A DNA stretch of 64,000 nucleotides, taken from contig NZ_JBANDL010000002.1 of the NCBI RefSeq assembly GCF_037027445.1, forward strand, positions 372,001 through 436,000. Direction: 5' to 3'. This document shows positions 35,956 to 46,791 of this stretch, in pieces. Position 1 is the first letter of the stretch, and the number at the start of each line of letters is the position of its first letter. Below the pieces are notes generated by a model. The model did not search any database. It was not told the origin of the DNA and saw nothing but the letters and a program-made list of their open reading frames with translations. Position numbers and translations under genes: made by a program. This DNA comes from Lysobacter firmicutimachus. GTDB taxonomy: Bacteria > Pseudomonadota > Gammaproteobacteria > Xanthomonadales > Xanthomonadaceae.

Positions 35956-37026
35956 ATGTCCGATTACCTGCTTTTCGCCACCGAACGCTACGCCCTGCCG
36001 ATCCTGCAGCCGCTGGCGGAGGCGTTGCACGCGCAGGGCCATGTCGCCCACGCCTGGTTCGCCGACGGCGCGGCGGAATCGGCCTTGCCGGCGCCGGTGC
36101 GGCGGCTCGCGCCGGGGCGTGACGGCCTGCGCGCCGCGGTCGCGCTGAAGCCGCGCGCGGTGTTCAGCGCCGCCAACTGGGTGCCGCCGTTCATCGCCGG
36201 GGCCAAGGTGCAGTTGTTCCATGGCTTCAACGTCGAAAAGCGCGACGACGCGCGCGGCCATTTCCGCGTGCGCGGCCTGTTCGACCTGTACTGCACCCAG
36301 GGCCCGGCGACCACCGCCCCGTTCCGCGCCCTGGCCGAGCAGGCCGGGCACTTCGCCGTGGTCGAGACCGGCTGGCCCAAGCTCGACCCCTTGTTCCGCG
36401 ACGACGACGGCAGCGCCGCGCAATTGCGGGCCCGCGCCGGCGGCCGGCCGGTGGTGCTGTTCGCCTCGACCTTCACCGAGCGCCTCAGCGCCGCGCCGCA
36501 TCTGCTGGACGCGATCGCCGCGCAGGTCGCCGCCGGCGAGCGCTACTGGCTGCTGACCTTGCACCCCAAGTGCGCGCCGGAGCTGTTCCAGCGCTATCGC
36601 GCGCTGCAGGGGCCGAACGCGCATTTCGTCGAGACCGAGCAGCTGATCGCGGCCCAGCGCGCCGCCGACGTGCTGCTCGCCGACACCACCTCGGTGGTGT
36701 CGGAGTTCGTGGTCCAGCGCAAGCCGGTGGTGACTTTCCGCAATCGCGCGCCCAAGCCGCACATGCTGGATTTCGCCGACCCGGCGCAGCTGCCCGCGCA
36801 GCTGGCGCGCGCGTTCGCGCCGGATGCGGCCTTGCAGCAGGCGATCGACGCCTACGCCGAGCAGATCCATCCCTACCGCGACGGCCGCTCTTCGCAGCGC
36901 GTCATCGCGGCCACCGACGACCTGCTCGCCGGCCGTCTCGGCCGCTTGCGCAAGCGGCCGTTCACGTCCTTGCTGCGCGGCCTGCAGATCCGGCGCGAGC
37001 TGGGGTATTGGGGGCCGACCGGCTGA
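35956..37026 (+). CDS. CDP-glycerol glycerophosphotransferase-family protein
   Basis: A 356-residue GT-B-type protein matching the TagB/TagF C-terminal fold. Signatures: FHGFNVEKRDDARGHFRVRGLFDLYCTQGP, VVETGWPKLDPLF, LFASTFTERLSAAPHLL, TLHPKCAPELFQRY and LLADTTSVVSEFVVQRKPVVTFRN. In Gram-positives this family polymerises teichoic acid; in Xanthomonadaceae it occurs in LPS core gene clusters, where it may add a phosphoglycerol or similar group. It sits divergently between two GT2 paralogues. Confidence 0.85.
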   Translation: MSDYLLFATERYALPILQPLAEALHAQGHVAHAWFADGAAESALPAPVRRLAPGRDGLRAAVALKPRAVFSAANWVPPFIAGAKVQLFHGFNVEKRDDARGHFRVRGLFDLYCTQGPATTAPFRALAEQAGHFAVVETGWPKLDPLFRDDDGSAAQLRARAGGRPVVLFASTFTERLSAAPHLLDAIAAQVAAGERYWLLTLHPKCAPELFQRYRALQGPNAHFVETEQLIAAQRAADVLLADTTSVVSEFVVQRKPVVTFRNRAPKPHMLDFADPAQLPAQLARAFAPDAALQQAIDAYAEQIHPYRDGRSSQRVIAATDDLLAGRLGRLRKRPFTSLLRGLQIRRELGYWGPTG

Positions 37027-37144
37027 AGGCCACGGGGCGGCGGGCCGGTGTCGACGGAAGCCCGATCTGAAGGGAAATGCGCAGACGCCAGGCCCTCGCG
37101 CTCTTTCTTCGTCCTGATTCCCGCGCGCTGGCTCGCGGCGTTCG

Positions 37145-37936
37145 CTATCTCCCGCGCTTTTCCAGCAGCCACAACCGGATCGTCTTCTGCCGCGCCGTGT
37201 ACGCGGTGACGTAGGCGTAGATCAGTCCCGGCCAGCCGTCGAGGAAGCCGCCGCGCAGCAGATAGCCGCGCCAGAACCGCCAGGCCGGCGAAAGCACTAG
37301 CCGCGCCAGCGAAGCGCGTCGGCCGCGGGCGTGGTCGTGCTCGGCCATCATCTGCGCGTAGCGCCGGCCCTTGGCCAACTGGTGTTCGAACGAACGGAAC
37401 GGGCGGTGCAGCAGGTCGCCGCGCAGGGTCGCCACCGCGCCGTCGACGCTGGCGCTTTCGTGCACCTCGCGGTCGCCGCGCCAGCCGCCGCGACGGCGGT
37501 CGAACAGGCGCAGCTTGCGGTCCGGGTAGGCGTTGCCGTGGCGCAGGTAGCGGCCGAAGTACTCCGAGCGGCGGGCGAAGCGGTAGCCGGCCGCCGCGGC
37601 GAAACCGGCGTCGCGGGCGCGCTCGATCGCTTCGCGCAGAGTCGCGTCGATGCGTTCGTCGGCATCGACGCACAACACCCAGTCGTGCGCAGCCTGTTCG
37701 ATCGCGAACTGCTTCTGGCTGCGGAAGCCGTCGAACGGCCGGTGCAGCACGCGCGCGCCGAAGCCGCGCGCGATGTCCGCGGTGGCGTCGCGCGAGCCCG
37801 AGTCGACCACCAGGATCTCGTCGCAGAACGCCAGCGACGCCAGGCAGTCGGCGATGCGGTCGGCCTCGTCGCAGGCGATCACCGTCGCCGACAACGCGGG
37901 ACGGCGCGGAGAACTGGCATGGTCCGGTAACGGCAT
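37145..37936 (-). CDS. Glycosyltransferase family 2, WaaE-like
   Basis: A 263-residue GT2 enzyme, complete from ATG 37936. It starts PALSATVIACDEADRIADCLASLAFCDEILVVDSGSRD, has VDADERID for the metal site, then YFGRYLRHGNAYPDRKLRLFDRR and RGGFLDGWPGLIYAYV. It is a close paralogue of the gene at 34977-35687, evidently by duplication, and the two flank the CDP-glycerol-type gene. It probably transfers a heptose or glucose to inner LPS core, as WaaE does; the true sugar is unknown. Confidence 0.9.
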   Translation of the reverse strand: MPLPDHASSPRRPALSATVIACDEADRIADCLASLAFCDEILVVDSGSRDATADIARGFGARVLHRPFDGFRSQKQFAIEQAAHDWVLCVDADERIDATLREAIERARDAGFAAAAGYRFARRSEYFGRYLRHGNAYPDRKLRLFDRRRGGWRGDREVHESASVDGAVATLRGDLLHRPFRSFEHQLAKGRRYAQMMAEHDHARGRRASLARLVLSPAWRFWRGYLLRGGFLDGWPGLIYAYVTAYTARQKTIRLWLLEKRGR

Positions 37937-38044
37937 CGTCGTATTCGCAGGTCAAGGTGGGCGCGCCGCAACCGCGGGACGCGCAAACCATGATGGCGCG
38001 GACGCGTTGCGGCTTGATTGCTCCTTCGCCACTGCCGCGCCCCT

Positions 38045-38929
38045 ATGACTCAACCGCCCGTCGCCAGCGTCGTGTTCACCACCTACAACCAGCCGGCCTG
38101 GCTGGAGAAGGTGCTGCTGGGTTTCGCCGCGCAGAGCCGGCGCGACTTCGAGATCCTGATCGCCGACGACGGCAGCGGCGAGGACACCCGTGCCTGCATC
38201 GAGCGCCTGCGGCCGCGGTTGCCGATGCCGCTGCGGCACCTGTGGCAGCCCGACCAGGGCTTCCGCAAATGCCAGGCGCTGAACATGGCGATCCGGGCCA
38301 GCGCCGCCGACTATCTGATCTTCACCGACGGCGACTGCATTCCGCGCGCCGATTTCGTCGCCACCCATCTGCGCCTGCGCCGGCCGGGCCGTTTCCTGTC
38401 CGGCGGCTATCACAAGCTGCCGATGGAGACGAGCCGGCGCATCGGCCCCGACGACATCGCCAGCGGCCGCTGCTTCGACGCGCGCTGGCTGCGCGCGCAC
38501 GGCATGCCGGCCACGCGGCGCGATCTCAAACTGACGGCGCCGCCGCGGCTGGCCTGGTTGCTGGACCAGGTCAGCCCGGCGCGGGCGAGTTGGAACGGAC
38601 ACGGCGCATCGGGCTGGAAGCGCGACATCCTCGCCGTCAACGGCTTCGACGAGCGCATGCGCTACGGCGGCCAGGACCGCGAGTTCGGCGAGCGTCTGCG
38701 CAACGCCGGCATCCGCGGCATCCGCATCCGCCATCGCGCGATCGTGGTGCACCTGGACCACCCGCGCGGCTATGCCAGCGCCGAGAGCATCGCCTTCAAT
38801 CGCCGCCTGCGCGCGCAGACCCGGCGCCGGCGCCTGACCTGGACCGAGCACGGCCTGCAGCAACAGCCGCAGCCCGACGGCGCGGCGGTCGCCGGCCTCG
38901 GCCCGGCCTGGCCGCAGCCGGCCGGCTGA
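38045..38929 (+). CDS. Glycosyltransferase family 2
   Basis: About 294 residues. The GT-A fold is clear: VASVVFTTYNQPAWLEKVLLGFAAQ, LIADDGSGEDT, the loop QPDQGFRKCQALNMAIRAS that precedes the FTDGDCIPR metal-binding site, and a C-terminal GFDERMRYGGQDREFGERL, typical of chondroitin-synthase-like and core glycosyltransferases. The start at 38045 removes a short unrelated upstream stretch; the ribosome binding site is poor. Divergent from the WaaE-like gene. Confidence 0.88.
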   Translation: MTQPPVASVVFTTYNQPAWLEKVLLGFAAQSRRDFEILIADDGSGEDTRACIERLRPRLPMPLRHLWQPDQGFRKCQALNMAIRASAADYLIFTDGDCIPRADFVATHLRLRRPGRFLSGGYHKLPMETSRRIGPDDIASGRCFDARWLRAHGMPATRRDLKLTAPPRLAWLLDQVSPARASWNGHGASGWKRDILAVNGFDERMRYGGQDREFGERLRNAGIRGIRIRHRAIVVHLDHPRGYASAESIAFNRRLRAQTRRRRLTWTEHGLQQQPQPDGAAVAGLGPAWPQPAG

Positions 38930-38964
38930 GACCCGCTGTCCCGCGGCGCTTCGGCCGCGCGCGC

Positions 38965-40521
38965 TCACCAGCGCAGCGGCCGCCGCGCCAGCACCGCGGC
39001 CAATGCGGCGTACAGCCGTCGCGCCTCGTCCTCGGGCAGGAAGCGGATCCGCAGCGGCGGCCCCAGCGCACCGCCGCCGGCGGTGTCCAGCCACAACGTC
39101 GCGGTGCCGCAACGGCGGTCGAGCGGCGAACGGGTGATCTGCAAGGCCTGCAGCTTGTCGAGTTCGGCGAAGCGCCAGTAGCGCCGCCACCAGCCTTCGC
39201 GCACCGCGACCAACTGCGAATCCAGCGCATAGCCGATCCGGCGCGCGCGGCGCTGGGCCTTGAACGCGGCCCACGGCAACCAGGCCAGCGCCAGCGCGCT
39301 CAAGGCGCCGATCTGCCAATACAACGCGAACGCCGCCAGCGCGACCCAGGGCACGTCGGGCAGGAACAGCCGCCACCAGGCCGCGTCCGGTAGCGGGCGC
39401 CATTGCAGTTGCTCCAGCCGAGCGCCGGGCAACAGGCGTTCGATCAGCGCATCGCAGGCCGGTGCCGATGCGATCGGCGCCAGCTCCTTCAGCGCGCGTC
39501 CGTCGTCTTGGTCGCCGGCGCCGACCGTGTCCACCGCCAGCCGGCGACGGGCGAGCAGGCGGTGCAGCAGGCCTTCCTCCAGGGTCCAGGCCTGGATGCG
39601 CCGGCGCGGCACCGTGGTGCGCCAGCGCCCGAGCAGGCCGCGCTCGGCGGTCAGGCGGCGGCCGTGTTCGCTGAGTTCGAAGCCGTAGTAGCGCAGCACC
39701 GCCAGCGCCATCGACAGCAGCTTGAGCGCGACCGCCAGGGCCAAGGCCAGCACCAGGGCCACGCCGACGTAGCCGAGCGCGTCGAGGTGGTAGGACTCGA
39801 CCCGGCCGAACAACCAGCGCGCGGCTTCGCGCATCAGCCGGCCGGGCACTTTGGCGCTGAAGTCGGGCATGGCCTGGCTCAGTGCGGCGAAGCCGGCGCC
39901 GATCAGGACCAGGCCGCCGTCCGAGACCAGCCCCAGGCGCAGGACTTCGGCCGGCGGCAGGCGCAGCAGCACTTCGGCCGGCGCCTCGGCCTGGCCCGGC
40001 GCGGGCGCGTCGCCGCGCCGACGCACCAGCGCCTCCAGGGCCAACGCGTCGGCCAGCTTGAGCACCCGCATCTGCGCCTCGGGCTCTTTGCTGCCGGCCG
40101 ACTCCAGGCGCACCTCGGCGACCCCGAACAGGCGGTGCAGCACGGTCTGGTGCACGGCCACGTTCTGGATCCGTACGAACGGGATCTCGCGCAGGCTGCG
40201 GTTGAACAGGCCGCTGCGCACGACCAGGTGGTTGGCGCCGATGCCGTAGCGATAGGTCAGGTAGCGCCAGATCGACACCGCCACCAGCACGCCGACGCCG
40301 ATCAGCGACCACAACTCGTTGCGGTCGCCGCGGCCGAACACCAGCAGCGCGATCAGCGGCACCACGAACTGCTTGAGCTGCTGGATCAGCACGAACAGCC
40401 ACGACATCGGATGCAGGCGCCGGTCGAGCGCGGCCTCGCCCTGCGGCGCGGCGGGCGGCGGCGCGGTCGCGGGCTCGGCGGCGACGCCGGCGGACGGTTC
40501 GGCGGGCTGGGAAGCGCTCAT
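38965..40521 (-). CDS. PH domain protein, YdbT-like
   Basis: A 518-residue membrane protein with repeated bacterial PH (bPH_2) domains separated by paired membrane helices. YGIGANHLVVRSGLFNRSLREIPFVRIQNVAVHQTVLHRLFGVAEVRLESAG is the best copy; a second (FELSEHGRRLTAERGLLGRWRTTVPRRRIQAW) and a third (YALDSQLVAVREGWWRRYWRFAELDKLQAL) follow. ATG 40521 overlaps the stop of the small PH protein gene by one base (TGATG), the classical YdbS-YdbT pair. Function unclear; YdbS/YdbT affect envelope processes in some bacteria. Confidence 0.9.
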   Translation of the reverse strand: MSASQPAEPSAGVAAEPATAPPPAAPQGEAALDRRLHPMSWLFVLIQQLKQFVVPLIALLVFGRGDRNELWSLIGVGVLVAVSIWRYLTYRYGIGANHLVVRSGLFNRSLREIPFVRIQNVAVHQTVLHRLFGVAEVRLESAGSKEPEAQMRVLKLADALALEALVRRRGDAPAPGQAEAPAEVLLRLPPAEVLRLGLVSDGGLVLIGAGFAALSQAMPDFSAKVPGRLMREAARWLFGRVESYHLDALGYVGVALVLALALAVALKLLSMALAVLRYYGFELSEHGRRLTAERGLLGRWRTTVPRRRIQAWTLEEGLLHRLLARRRLAVDTVGAGDQDDGRALKELAPIASAPACDALIERLLPGARLEQLQWRPLPDAAWWRLFLPDVPWVALAAFALYWQIGALSALALAWLPWAAFKAQRRARRIGYALDSQLVAVREGWWRRYWRFAELDKLQALQITRSPLDRRCGTATLWLDTAGGGALGPPLRIRFLPEDEARRLYAALAAVLARRPLRW

Positions 40522-41051
40522 CAGGCCTCGTCGTCGTGGTCGAGTTGGCGGCCCAGGCGTTCGCGCAGGCGTTCGGCGTCGGCGGCGTCGAGATGATCGA
40601 TCGACACCGCGCTGTGGCGGGTGCCGGCGGTGTGCACGACCAGGGTGGCCAGGTCGCGCAGGCGCTGCAGCGGGCTGTGCTTGAGGTCGAGGTGCTGGAC
40701 CCGGGTCAGCGGCACCAGCGTCTCGCGCTGCCAGGCGACGCCGCGGCGCACCGCGAAGCCGTGCGCGTCCAGCCGCCACAAGGTGTTGCGGTAACGGCGC
40801 AGGCCGATCCAGGTGCCGATGCCGGCGCCGAGCAGGGCGCCGGTGAGCGCGCTGGCGGTACCGACCAGCAGGCCGCGGGTCAGCACGCCGAGCACCACTC
40901 CGGCGATCGCGAACAGCGCCGCCAGCGATAGGCTGACATCGATCGTGCACAGCAACTGGGCGCGCGGCGGCAGCCGTTGCCAACCCTCGTCGGCGGCCGG
41001 TGCGGGGGCCGGCGGGGCAAGGGAATCGGCGCTGTCGGGCGCGTCGGTCAT
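40521..41051 (-). CDS. PH domain protein, YdbS-like
   Basis: A 176-residue protein with two membrane helices (VSLSLAALFAIAGVVLGVLT and TASALTGALLGAGIGTWIGL) followed by a bPH_2 domain (WRLDAHGFAVRRGVAWQRETLVPLTRVQHLDLKHSPLQRLRDLATLVVHTAG). It is translationally coupled to the larger PH protein. The two proteins probably form one complex in the inner membrane. Confidence 0.9.
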   Translation of the reverse strand: MTDAPDSADSLAPPAPAPAADEGWQRLPPRAQLLCTIDVSLSLAALFAIAGVVLGVLTRGLLVGTASALTGALLGAGIGTWIGLRRYRNTLWRLDAHGFAVRRGVAWQRETLVPLTRVQHLDLKHSPLQRLRDLATLVVHTAGTRHSAVSIDHLDAADAERLRERLGRQLDHDDEA

Positions 41052-41124
41052 CGTCGTTCGGGGGCTGCGGTGAAGCGCCGAGTGTAGCCGCGGCGGCGGC
41101 CGCGCAGTGCGCGCTGCGGCGCGC

Positions 41125-42045
41125 TCAGCGCAACCGATACGGGTTGTCGTCGCCGTTGCCGGACGGCCGCAGGGTGTAGCGTTTGTACGTCCACTGGTAC
41201 TGGGCCGGATCGCGCCGGGCGATGCGCTCGACGGCGGCGTTGAGCGCGACGCAGGCGCGCTGCGGATCGGGGTCGGCGATGCCGGCCGGCGCGGCTTCGA
41301 CGCGCAGCGCGAACGCCGGTTGCTGCGGGTGCGAGGGCAGGCGTTCGCAGTAACAGAACAGCACCGTCGCGCCGGTGCGTTCGGCGAGCCGGCCGAGCAG
41401 GGTCATGGTCAGCGCCGGCACGCCGAAGAACGGCGCGAACTCGCCGTCGCCGGCCTTGGGCTGCTGGTCGGGCAGGATCCCGACCACGCCGCCGGCGCTG
41501 AGCCGTTTCCACAGTTGGCGCACCGCCGCGCCCTCGGCGCGGACCTGGGTCACCCGGCCGGTGTCGCTGTCGGCGCGGACCAGGTTGAGGAAGGCTTCGC
41601 CGACCGCCGATTCCGGCGGCCGGTACAGGATCGCCAGCGGCGTGCGCGAGGCCAGCCATTGGTTGAGCAGTTCCCAGTTGCCGTAGTGCGGCGCGGCCAC
41701 GATCAGGCCGCGGCCGGCGGCCAGGGCGGCGTCGAACAGCTCGACGCCGTGCTGCTCGCGCAGCAGGGCGAGGTTCTCGGCATGCGGCCGGGTCCACAGG
41801 CGCAGAGTCTCGATCGCCTGGCGCGCGGTGGTGCGGACGATGGCCCGCTGCAGGCGTTCGCGCTCTTCGGCGGCCAGGCCGGGGTAGGCCAGTTCCAGGT
41901 TGACCCGGGCGACCCGGGCCTCGCGCGCGGCCCGGCGCTGCCACAGCCGGGCCACCGCGTCGCCCAGGCGCATCTGCCAGGACCACGGCAGGCGGCCCAG
42001 CGCGCTGGCGAGAAGATAGAGCAGGCGGGCGACGAAGCGGGTCAT
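41125..42045 (-). CDS. LpxL/HtrB-family lipid A acyltransferase
   Basis: 306 residues. The acyltransferase motif HYGNWE (HX4D/E) at about 138-143 follows GLIVAAPHYGN, and the second block GVVGILPDQQPKAGDGEFAPFFG with the metal/acyl-binding Asp-Gln pair is intact. These enzymes add secondary fatty acids to lipid A on the cytoplasmic side of the inner membrane, using acyl-ACP. An N-terminal hydrophobic anchor is present. It closes the envelope-glycolipid region. Whether it is the LpxL or LpxM type is not decided by sequence alone. Confidence 0.92.
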   Translation of the reverse strand: MTRFVARLLYLLASALGRLPWSWQMRLGDAVARLWQRRAAREARVARVNLELAYPGLAAEERERLQRAIVRTTARQAIETLRLWTRPHAENLALLREQHGVELFDAALAAGRGLIVAAPHYGNWELLNQWLASRTPLAILYRPPESAVGEAFLNLVRADSDTGRVTQVRAEGAAVRQLWKRLSAGGVVGILPDQQPKAGDGEFAPFFGVPALTMTLLGRLAERTGATVLFCYCERLPSHPQQPAFALRVEAAPAGIADPDPQRACVALNAAVERIARRDPAQYQWTYKRYTLRPSGNGDDNPYRLR

Positions 42046-42144
42046 CGGCCCAGTTTAGTGAAAGGGCTGCAGGGGGTTAAGCGCGCTGCAGCCCCTGCCT
42101 CCCTTTTAGACTTGCCGGTCCGAAGCCTCGTGGTGTCCGTCCGC

Positions 42145-42585
42145 ATGTTGAGCTTGATCCAGCGCGTCGCCCAGGCCTCGGTCGTGGTCGACGGCGAAAC
42201 CGTCGGCGCGATCGGGCCCGGGCTGCTGGCCCTGGTCGGGGTAGAGCCCGGCGACGGCGAGGCCCAGATCGCGCGCATGGCCGAGCGCCTGCTCGGCTAC
42301 CGGGTGTTCGCCGACGAGGCCGGGCGGATGAACCGTGGCCTGGCCGATACCGGCGGCGGCCTGCTGCTGGTCAGCCAGTTCACCCTGGCCGCCGACACCC
42401 GCAGCGGCATGCGTCCGGGCTTCAGCACCGCCGCCGCCCCGGCCCTGGCTGAACCGCTATTCAACCGGCTGGTCGAAACCTGCCGGCAACGTCACGCCGG
42501 AGGGGTGGAAACCGGTCGCTTCGGCGCCCATATGGTCGTCAGCCTGGTCAACGACGGCCCGGTCACTTTCCTGCTTCGGTCTTAG
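42145..42585 (+). CDS. dtd: D-aminoacyl-tRNA deacylase
   Basis: A 146-residue enzyme that hydrolyses D-aminoacyl- and Gly-tRNA-Ala to keep translation accurate. Signatures: [33 protein letters not shown], the [17 protein letters not shown] loop with the catalytic Thr/Ser region, and the cis Gly-Pro containing NDGPVTFLL at the C-terminus. ATG 42145 gives the classical N-terminus. It lies 88 bases before rpoD. Confidence 0.97.
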   Translation: MLSLIQRVAQASVVVDGETVGAIGPGLLALVGVEPGDGEAQIARMAERLLGYRVFADEAGRMNRGLADTGGGLLLVSQFTLAADTRSGMRPGFSTAAAPALAEPLFNRLVETCRQRHAGGVETGRFGAHMVVSLVNDGPVTFLLRS

Positions 42586-42633
42586 CCCCGTCCCGCCTGG
42601 TCCCGGCCCTCCGGCCGACCCTGCCGGATCTGC

Positions 42634-42639
42634 TATACT
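42634..42639 (+). promoter_or_regulatory. Candidate -10 element for rpoD
   Basis: TATACT, one mismatch to TATAAT, 34 bases before the rpoD ATG. No good -35 at 16-18 bases is visible, so it may depend on an extended -10 (TGCTATACT). Confidence 0.5.
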
Positions 42640-42673
42640 GGAGCGTTCCCCTATCCCAGCGGTGGCGCAGCCC

Positions 42674-44536
<1,863 letters not shown>

Positions 44537-44561
44537 GTCGGTCGGGCCGCGCACGCAATAC

Positions 44562-44595
44562 GAAACAGGCCCCGCTCGCGGGGCCTGTTTCGTTT
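44562..44595 (+). terminator. Rho-independent terminator of rpoD
   Basis: GAAACAGGCCCCG (44562-44574) pairs perfectly with CGGGGCCTGTTTC (44579-44591): 13-bp stem, 4-base loop, then GTTT. It starts 26 bases after the rpoD stop. Confidence 0.9.
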
Positions 44596-44782
44596 CCGGC
44601 GCCGAGCCGTCGCGCGCGCCTGCCGCGTTGCGCTCGGCCCCGCTCCCGTGCCGGGCTGAACGCCCCCGCCGGCTTGCCGGCCGGGCGCGTTGGCCGCGAT
44701 CGCGCCGGCGGCGCCGCATTCCCGTGCGGCCGCGGACACGCGCGCGAACTCGCTGCGGCCGCCGTCCGCGGCGCGCGCAGGC

Positions 44783-45148
44783 TCAGCCGTAGAAAAACTG
44801 CTCGTGCACGATCTTGCCGTCGCGCACCTTGTACACCGCGACCTCGGCCATCGGCATGCGGCCCATGCTCTTGTAGGTGGCGTCGATGCTCATCGCCAGG
44901 CTGAACCAGTCGCCGCCGACCGCCGGATCGCTGCACCAGCTGTCGTGGATCTCGATCACGTCGTCCATGAACCGGCGTCCCTTCTCGCGGATCGCGGCCA
45001 GGCCTTCCACGTTGCCGAGCGGCCCGGCCTGATTGCCCGGCGCTTCGATGCTGACGGCGTCGTCGGCATAGAGTTCGTCCTGGATCTGCTCGTGCTTGCC
45101 CGCGCGGCACAGCTCGACGTAGCGGTTGGCGATCTGCTGGGTATCCAT
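44783..45148 (-). CDS. SnoaL-like / NTF2-fold protein
   Basis: A 121-residue protein with the alpha+beta barrel pattern of SnoaL-like polyketide-cyclase or ketosteroid-isomerase-type proteins: IANRYVELCRAGKHEQIQDELYADDAVSIEAPG, GLAAIREKGRRFMDDVIEIHDSW, FSLAMSIDATYKSMGRMPMAEVAVYKVRDGKIVHEQFFYG. Such proteins are often orphan enzymes or binding proteins. The start is set at ATG 45148 because GAGG lies 8 bases upstream and because it gives the compact family length. Substrate unknown. Confidence 0.8.
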   Translation of the reverse strand: MDTQQIANRYVELCRAGKHEQIQDELYADDAVSIEAPGNQAGPLGNVEGLAAIREKGRRFMDDVIEIHDSWCSDPAVGGDWFSLAMSIDATYKSMGRMPMAEVAVYKVRDGKIVHEQFFYG

Positions 45149-45544
45149 GGCGCGATCCTCGGAGGCGGGCGCCCAGGATAGGCCCGGCGGTCTGGGCGAG
45201 CGGCCCTCGGTGCGGGCGCAGGCGCCGCCCTCCCGACGAGCGGCGGATGAACGCGGCGCCCGCTTACCGGGGCAGGAGCGGCGCAAGCCGCGACAACCGC
45301 AGCGGTTCGATACCGCGTTGCCTTCCGAAGCCCGGCGCTGTGAGCGCTGGCGGCTGTCGGGCGCCCGCGCCGGTGCCCTTGCGTGCAGCGCTTTGGTTGC
45401 CGCGGCTTGCGCCGCTCCTACAGGGGGGCGGCGTAGTTTCGATGGGGGGGCGAACGCTTATGGTTTTCTGCGCATCCCTTGGTCGCGGCTCACGCCGCTC
45501 CCAGAGAAAGCCGGTGCGCCGCGAGCTCGGCGCCGCGGCAGACC
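45149..45544. repeat. Gene-free region with three REP-like elements
   Basis: 396 bases without a supportable gene. It contains GCAGGAGCGGCGCAAGCCGC at 45272-45291 (continuing GAC), the inverted copy GCGGCTTGCGCCGCTCC at about 45402-45418, and a third copy, GTCGCGGCTCACGCCGCTCC, at about 45482-45501. The first two face each other and could pair into a large hairpin. Elements of this type are dispersed in Xanthomonadaceae genomes. Confidence 0.7.
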
Positions 45545-46759
45545 TCAGCGTTGCCGCAGCCAGCGCAGCACTTCATAGCAGGCGCCCATGGTGTGGTAAT
45601 CGGTCTTGCCCGCCGGGCTCTTCTCGTCGCTGTACTTGCGGTTCTCGCGATCGAGAATCCGGTACCAGGCGCCGTAGCGATGATCGACCATGTGCTGCCA
45701 GGCGTAGGCCCACAGCTTGTCGTACCACGCCCAGTACTGCGCCTCGCCGGTGCGGATCGCCAGCAGCGCCGCGGTCGCCAGCGATTCGGCCTGGACCCAG
45801 AAATACTTGTCGTCGTCGCAGACCGTGCCGTCGGGGGCGAATCCGTAACACAGCCCGCCGTGCTCGGGGTCCCAGGAGCGCGCGACCGCGACGTCGAACA
45901 GGTGACGCGCGGTAGGCACCAGCCAGTCCACGGTTTCGCCGCGTGCGGTGAGGTGGCGGTCGAGGATCAGCAGCAGCTTGGCCCACTCGGTCTGGTGGCC
46001 GGGCTGGAACCCCCAGGGGCGGAACAGGTGCTTGGGGTCGTCGCGGTGATAATCCCAGTCGATGTTCCAGTCGCGGTCGTAGTGCTCCCACACCAGCCCG
46101 TCGGCCTGGGCCGCCTGACGCTGGGTCATGTTCTGCGCCAGCGTTAGCGCGCGCTGCAGATAGCGCGCTTCGCCCGAGGCTTCGAACGCGGCCAGCATCG
46201 CTTCGCACATGTGCATGTTGGCGTTCTGGCCGCGATAGCCGGTGAAGTTCCACTGCGCGTCGGCCTCGTCGCGGTACAGGCCGTGGTTCGGCTCCCAGAA
46301 GCGCGCTTCCAGCAGTTCCCAGGTTTCGTCCATCCACGCCGCGGCCTCGGCGATGCCGGCCTTGCGCGCGGTGGAGTAGGCCAGCAGTACGAAGGCCACG
46401 CCGTAGCAGTGGTTCATGCGGTCTTCGGCGCGGCCGTCGCGGATCGTCCACGCGTAACCGCCGCTGGCGGCGTCGCGATGCGCCTCGCGCAGATAGCGCA
46501 GGCCGTGGCGTGCGCGCTCGCGGTAGTCGTCGCGGCCGAATTCGATCGCCGCCATCGCGTAGTTGAAGACGAAGCGCGTGCTGCTGACCAGGTGCCGGTG
46601 CGAGGCGTCGTAGACCGAGCCGTCGTCGCGGAAGTAATGGAAGAAGCCGCCGTTCGGATCCAGCGCGACCGGATCGTAGAAGGCCATGGTGTCGGCGACG
46701 TGCGCGAGCAGGGTCTCGGGCCGGCGGAAGTCGGGCAGCGGATGCGCGGGAAGATTCAT
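45545..46759 (-). CDS. AGE-family epimerase/isomerase, probable D-mannose isomerase
   Basis: 404 residues with the (alpha/alpha)6-barrel pattern of N-acylglucosamine 2-epimerase-type enzymes: GGFFHYFRDDGSVYD, HLVSSTRFVFNYAMAA, NHCYGVAFVLLAYSTARKAG, GYRGQNANMHMCEAMLAAFEASGE, RPWGFQPGHQTEWAKLLLIL and KYFWVQAESLATAALLAI. The conserved Arg/His residues (STRFVFN, NxHM, GHxxEW, the WVQAE cluster) are intact. Closest to the mannose isomerases (mannose to fructose) described in Xanthomonas-type bacteria. It is the last gene of the mannose operon, 32 bases after the fructokinase stop. Confidence 0.9.
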   Translation of the reverse strand: MNLPAHPLPDFRRPETLLAHVADTMAFYDPVALDPNGGFFHYFRDDGSVYDASHRHLVSSTRFVFNYAMAAIEFGRDDYRERARHGLRYLREAHRDAASGGYAWTIRDGRAEDRMNHCYGVAFVLLAYSTARKAGIAEAAAWMDETWELLEARFWEPNHGLYRDEADAQWNFTGYRGQNANMHMCEAMLAAFEASGEARYLQRALTLAQNMTQRQAAQADGLVWEHYDRDWNIDWDYHRDDPKHLFRPWGFQPGHQTEWAKLLLILDRHLTARGETVDWLVPTARHLFDVAVARSWDPEHGGLCYGFAPDGTVCDDDKYFWVQAESLATAALLAIRTGEAQYWAWYDKLWAYAWQHMVDHRYGAWYRILDRENRKYSDEKSPAGKTDYHTMGACYEVLRWLRQR

Positions 46760-46791
46760 CGGGGAATACCGGATCGGAAGCGGAGCGGCGG

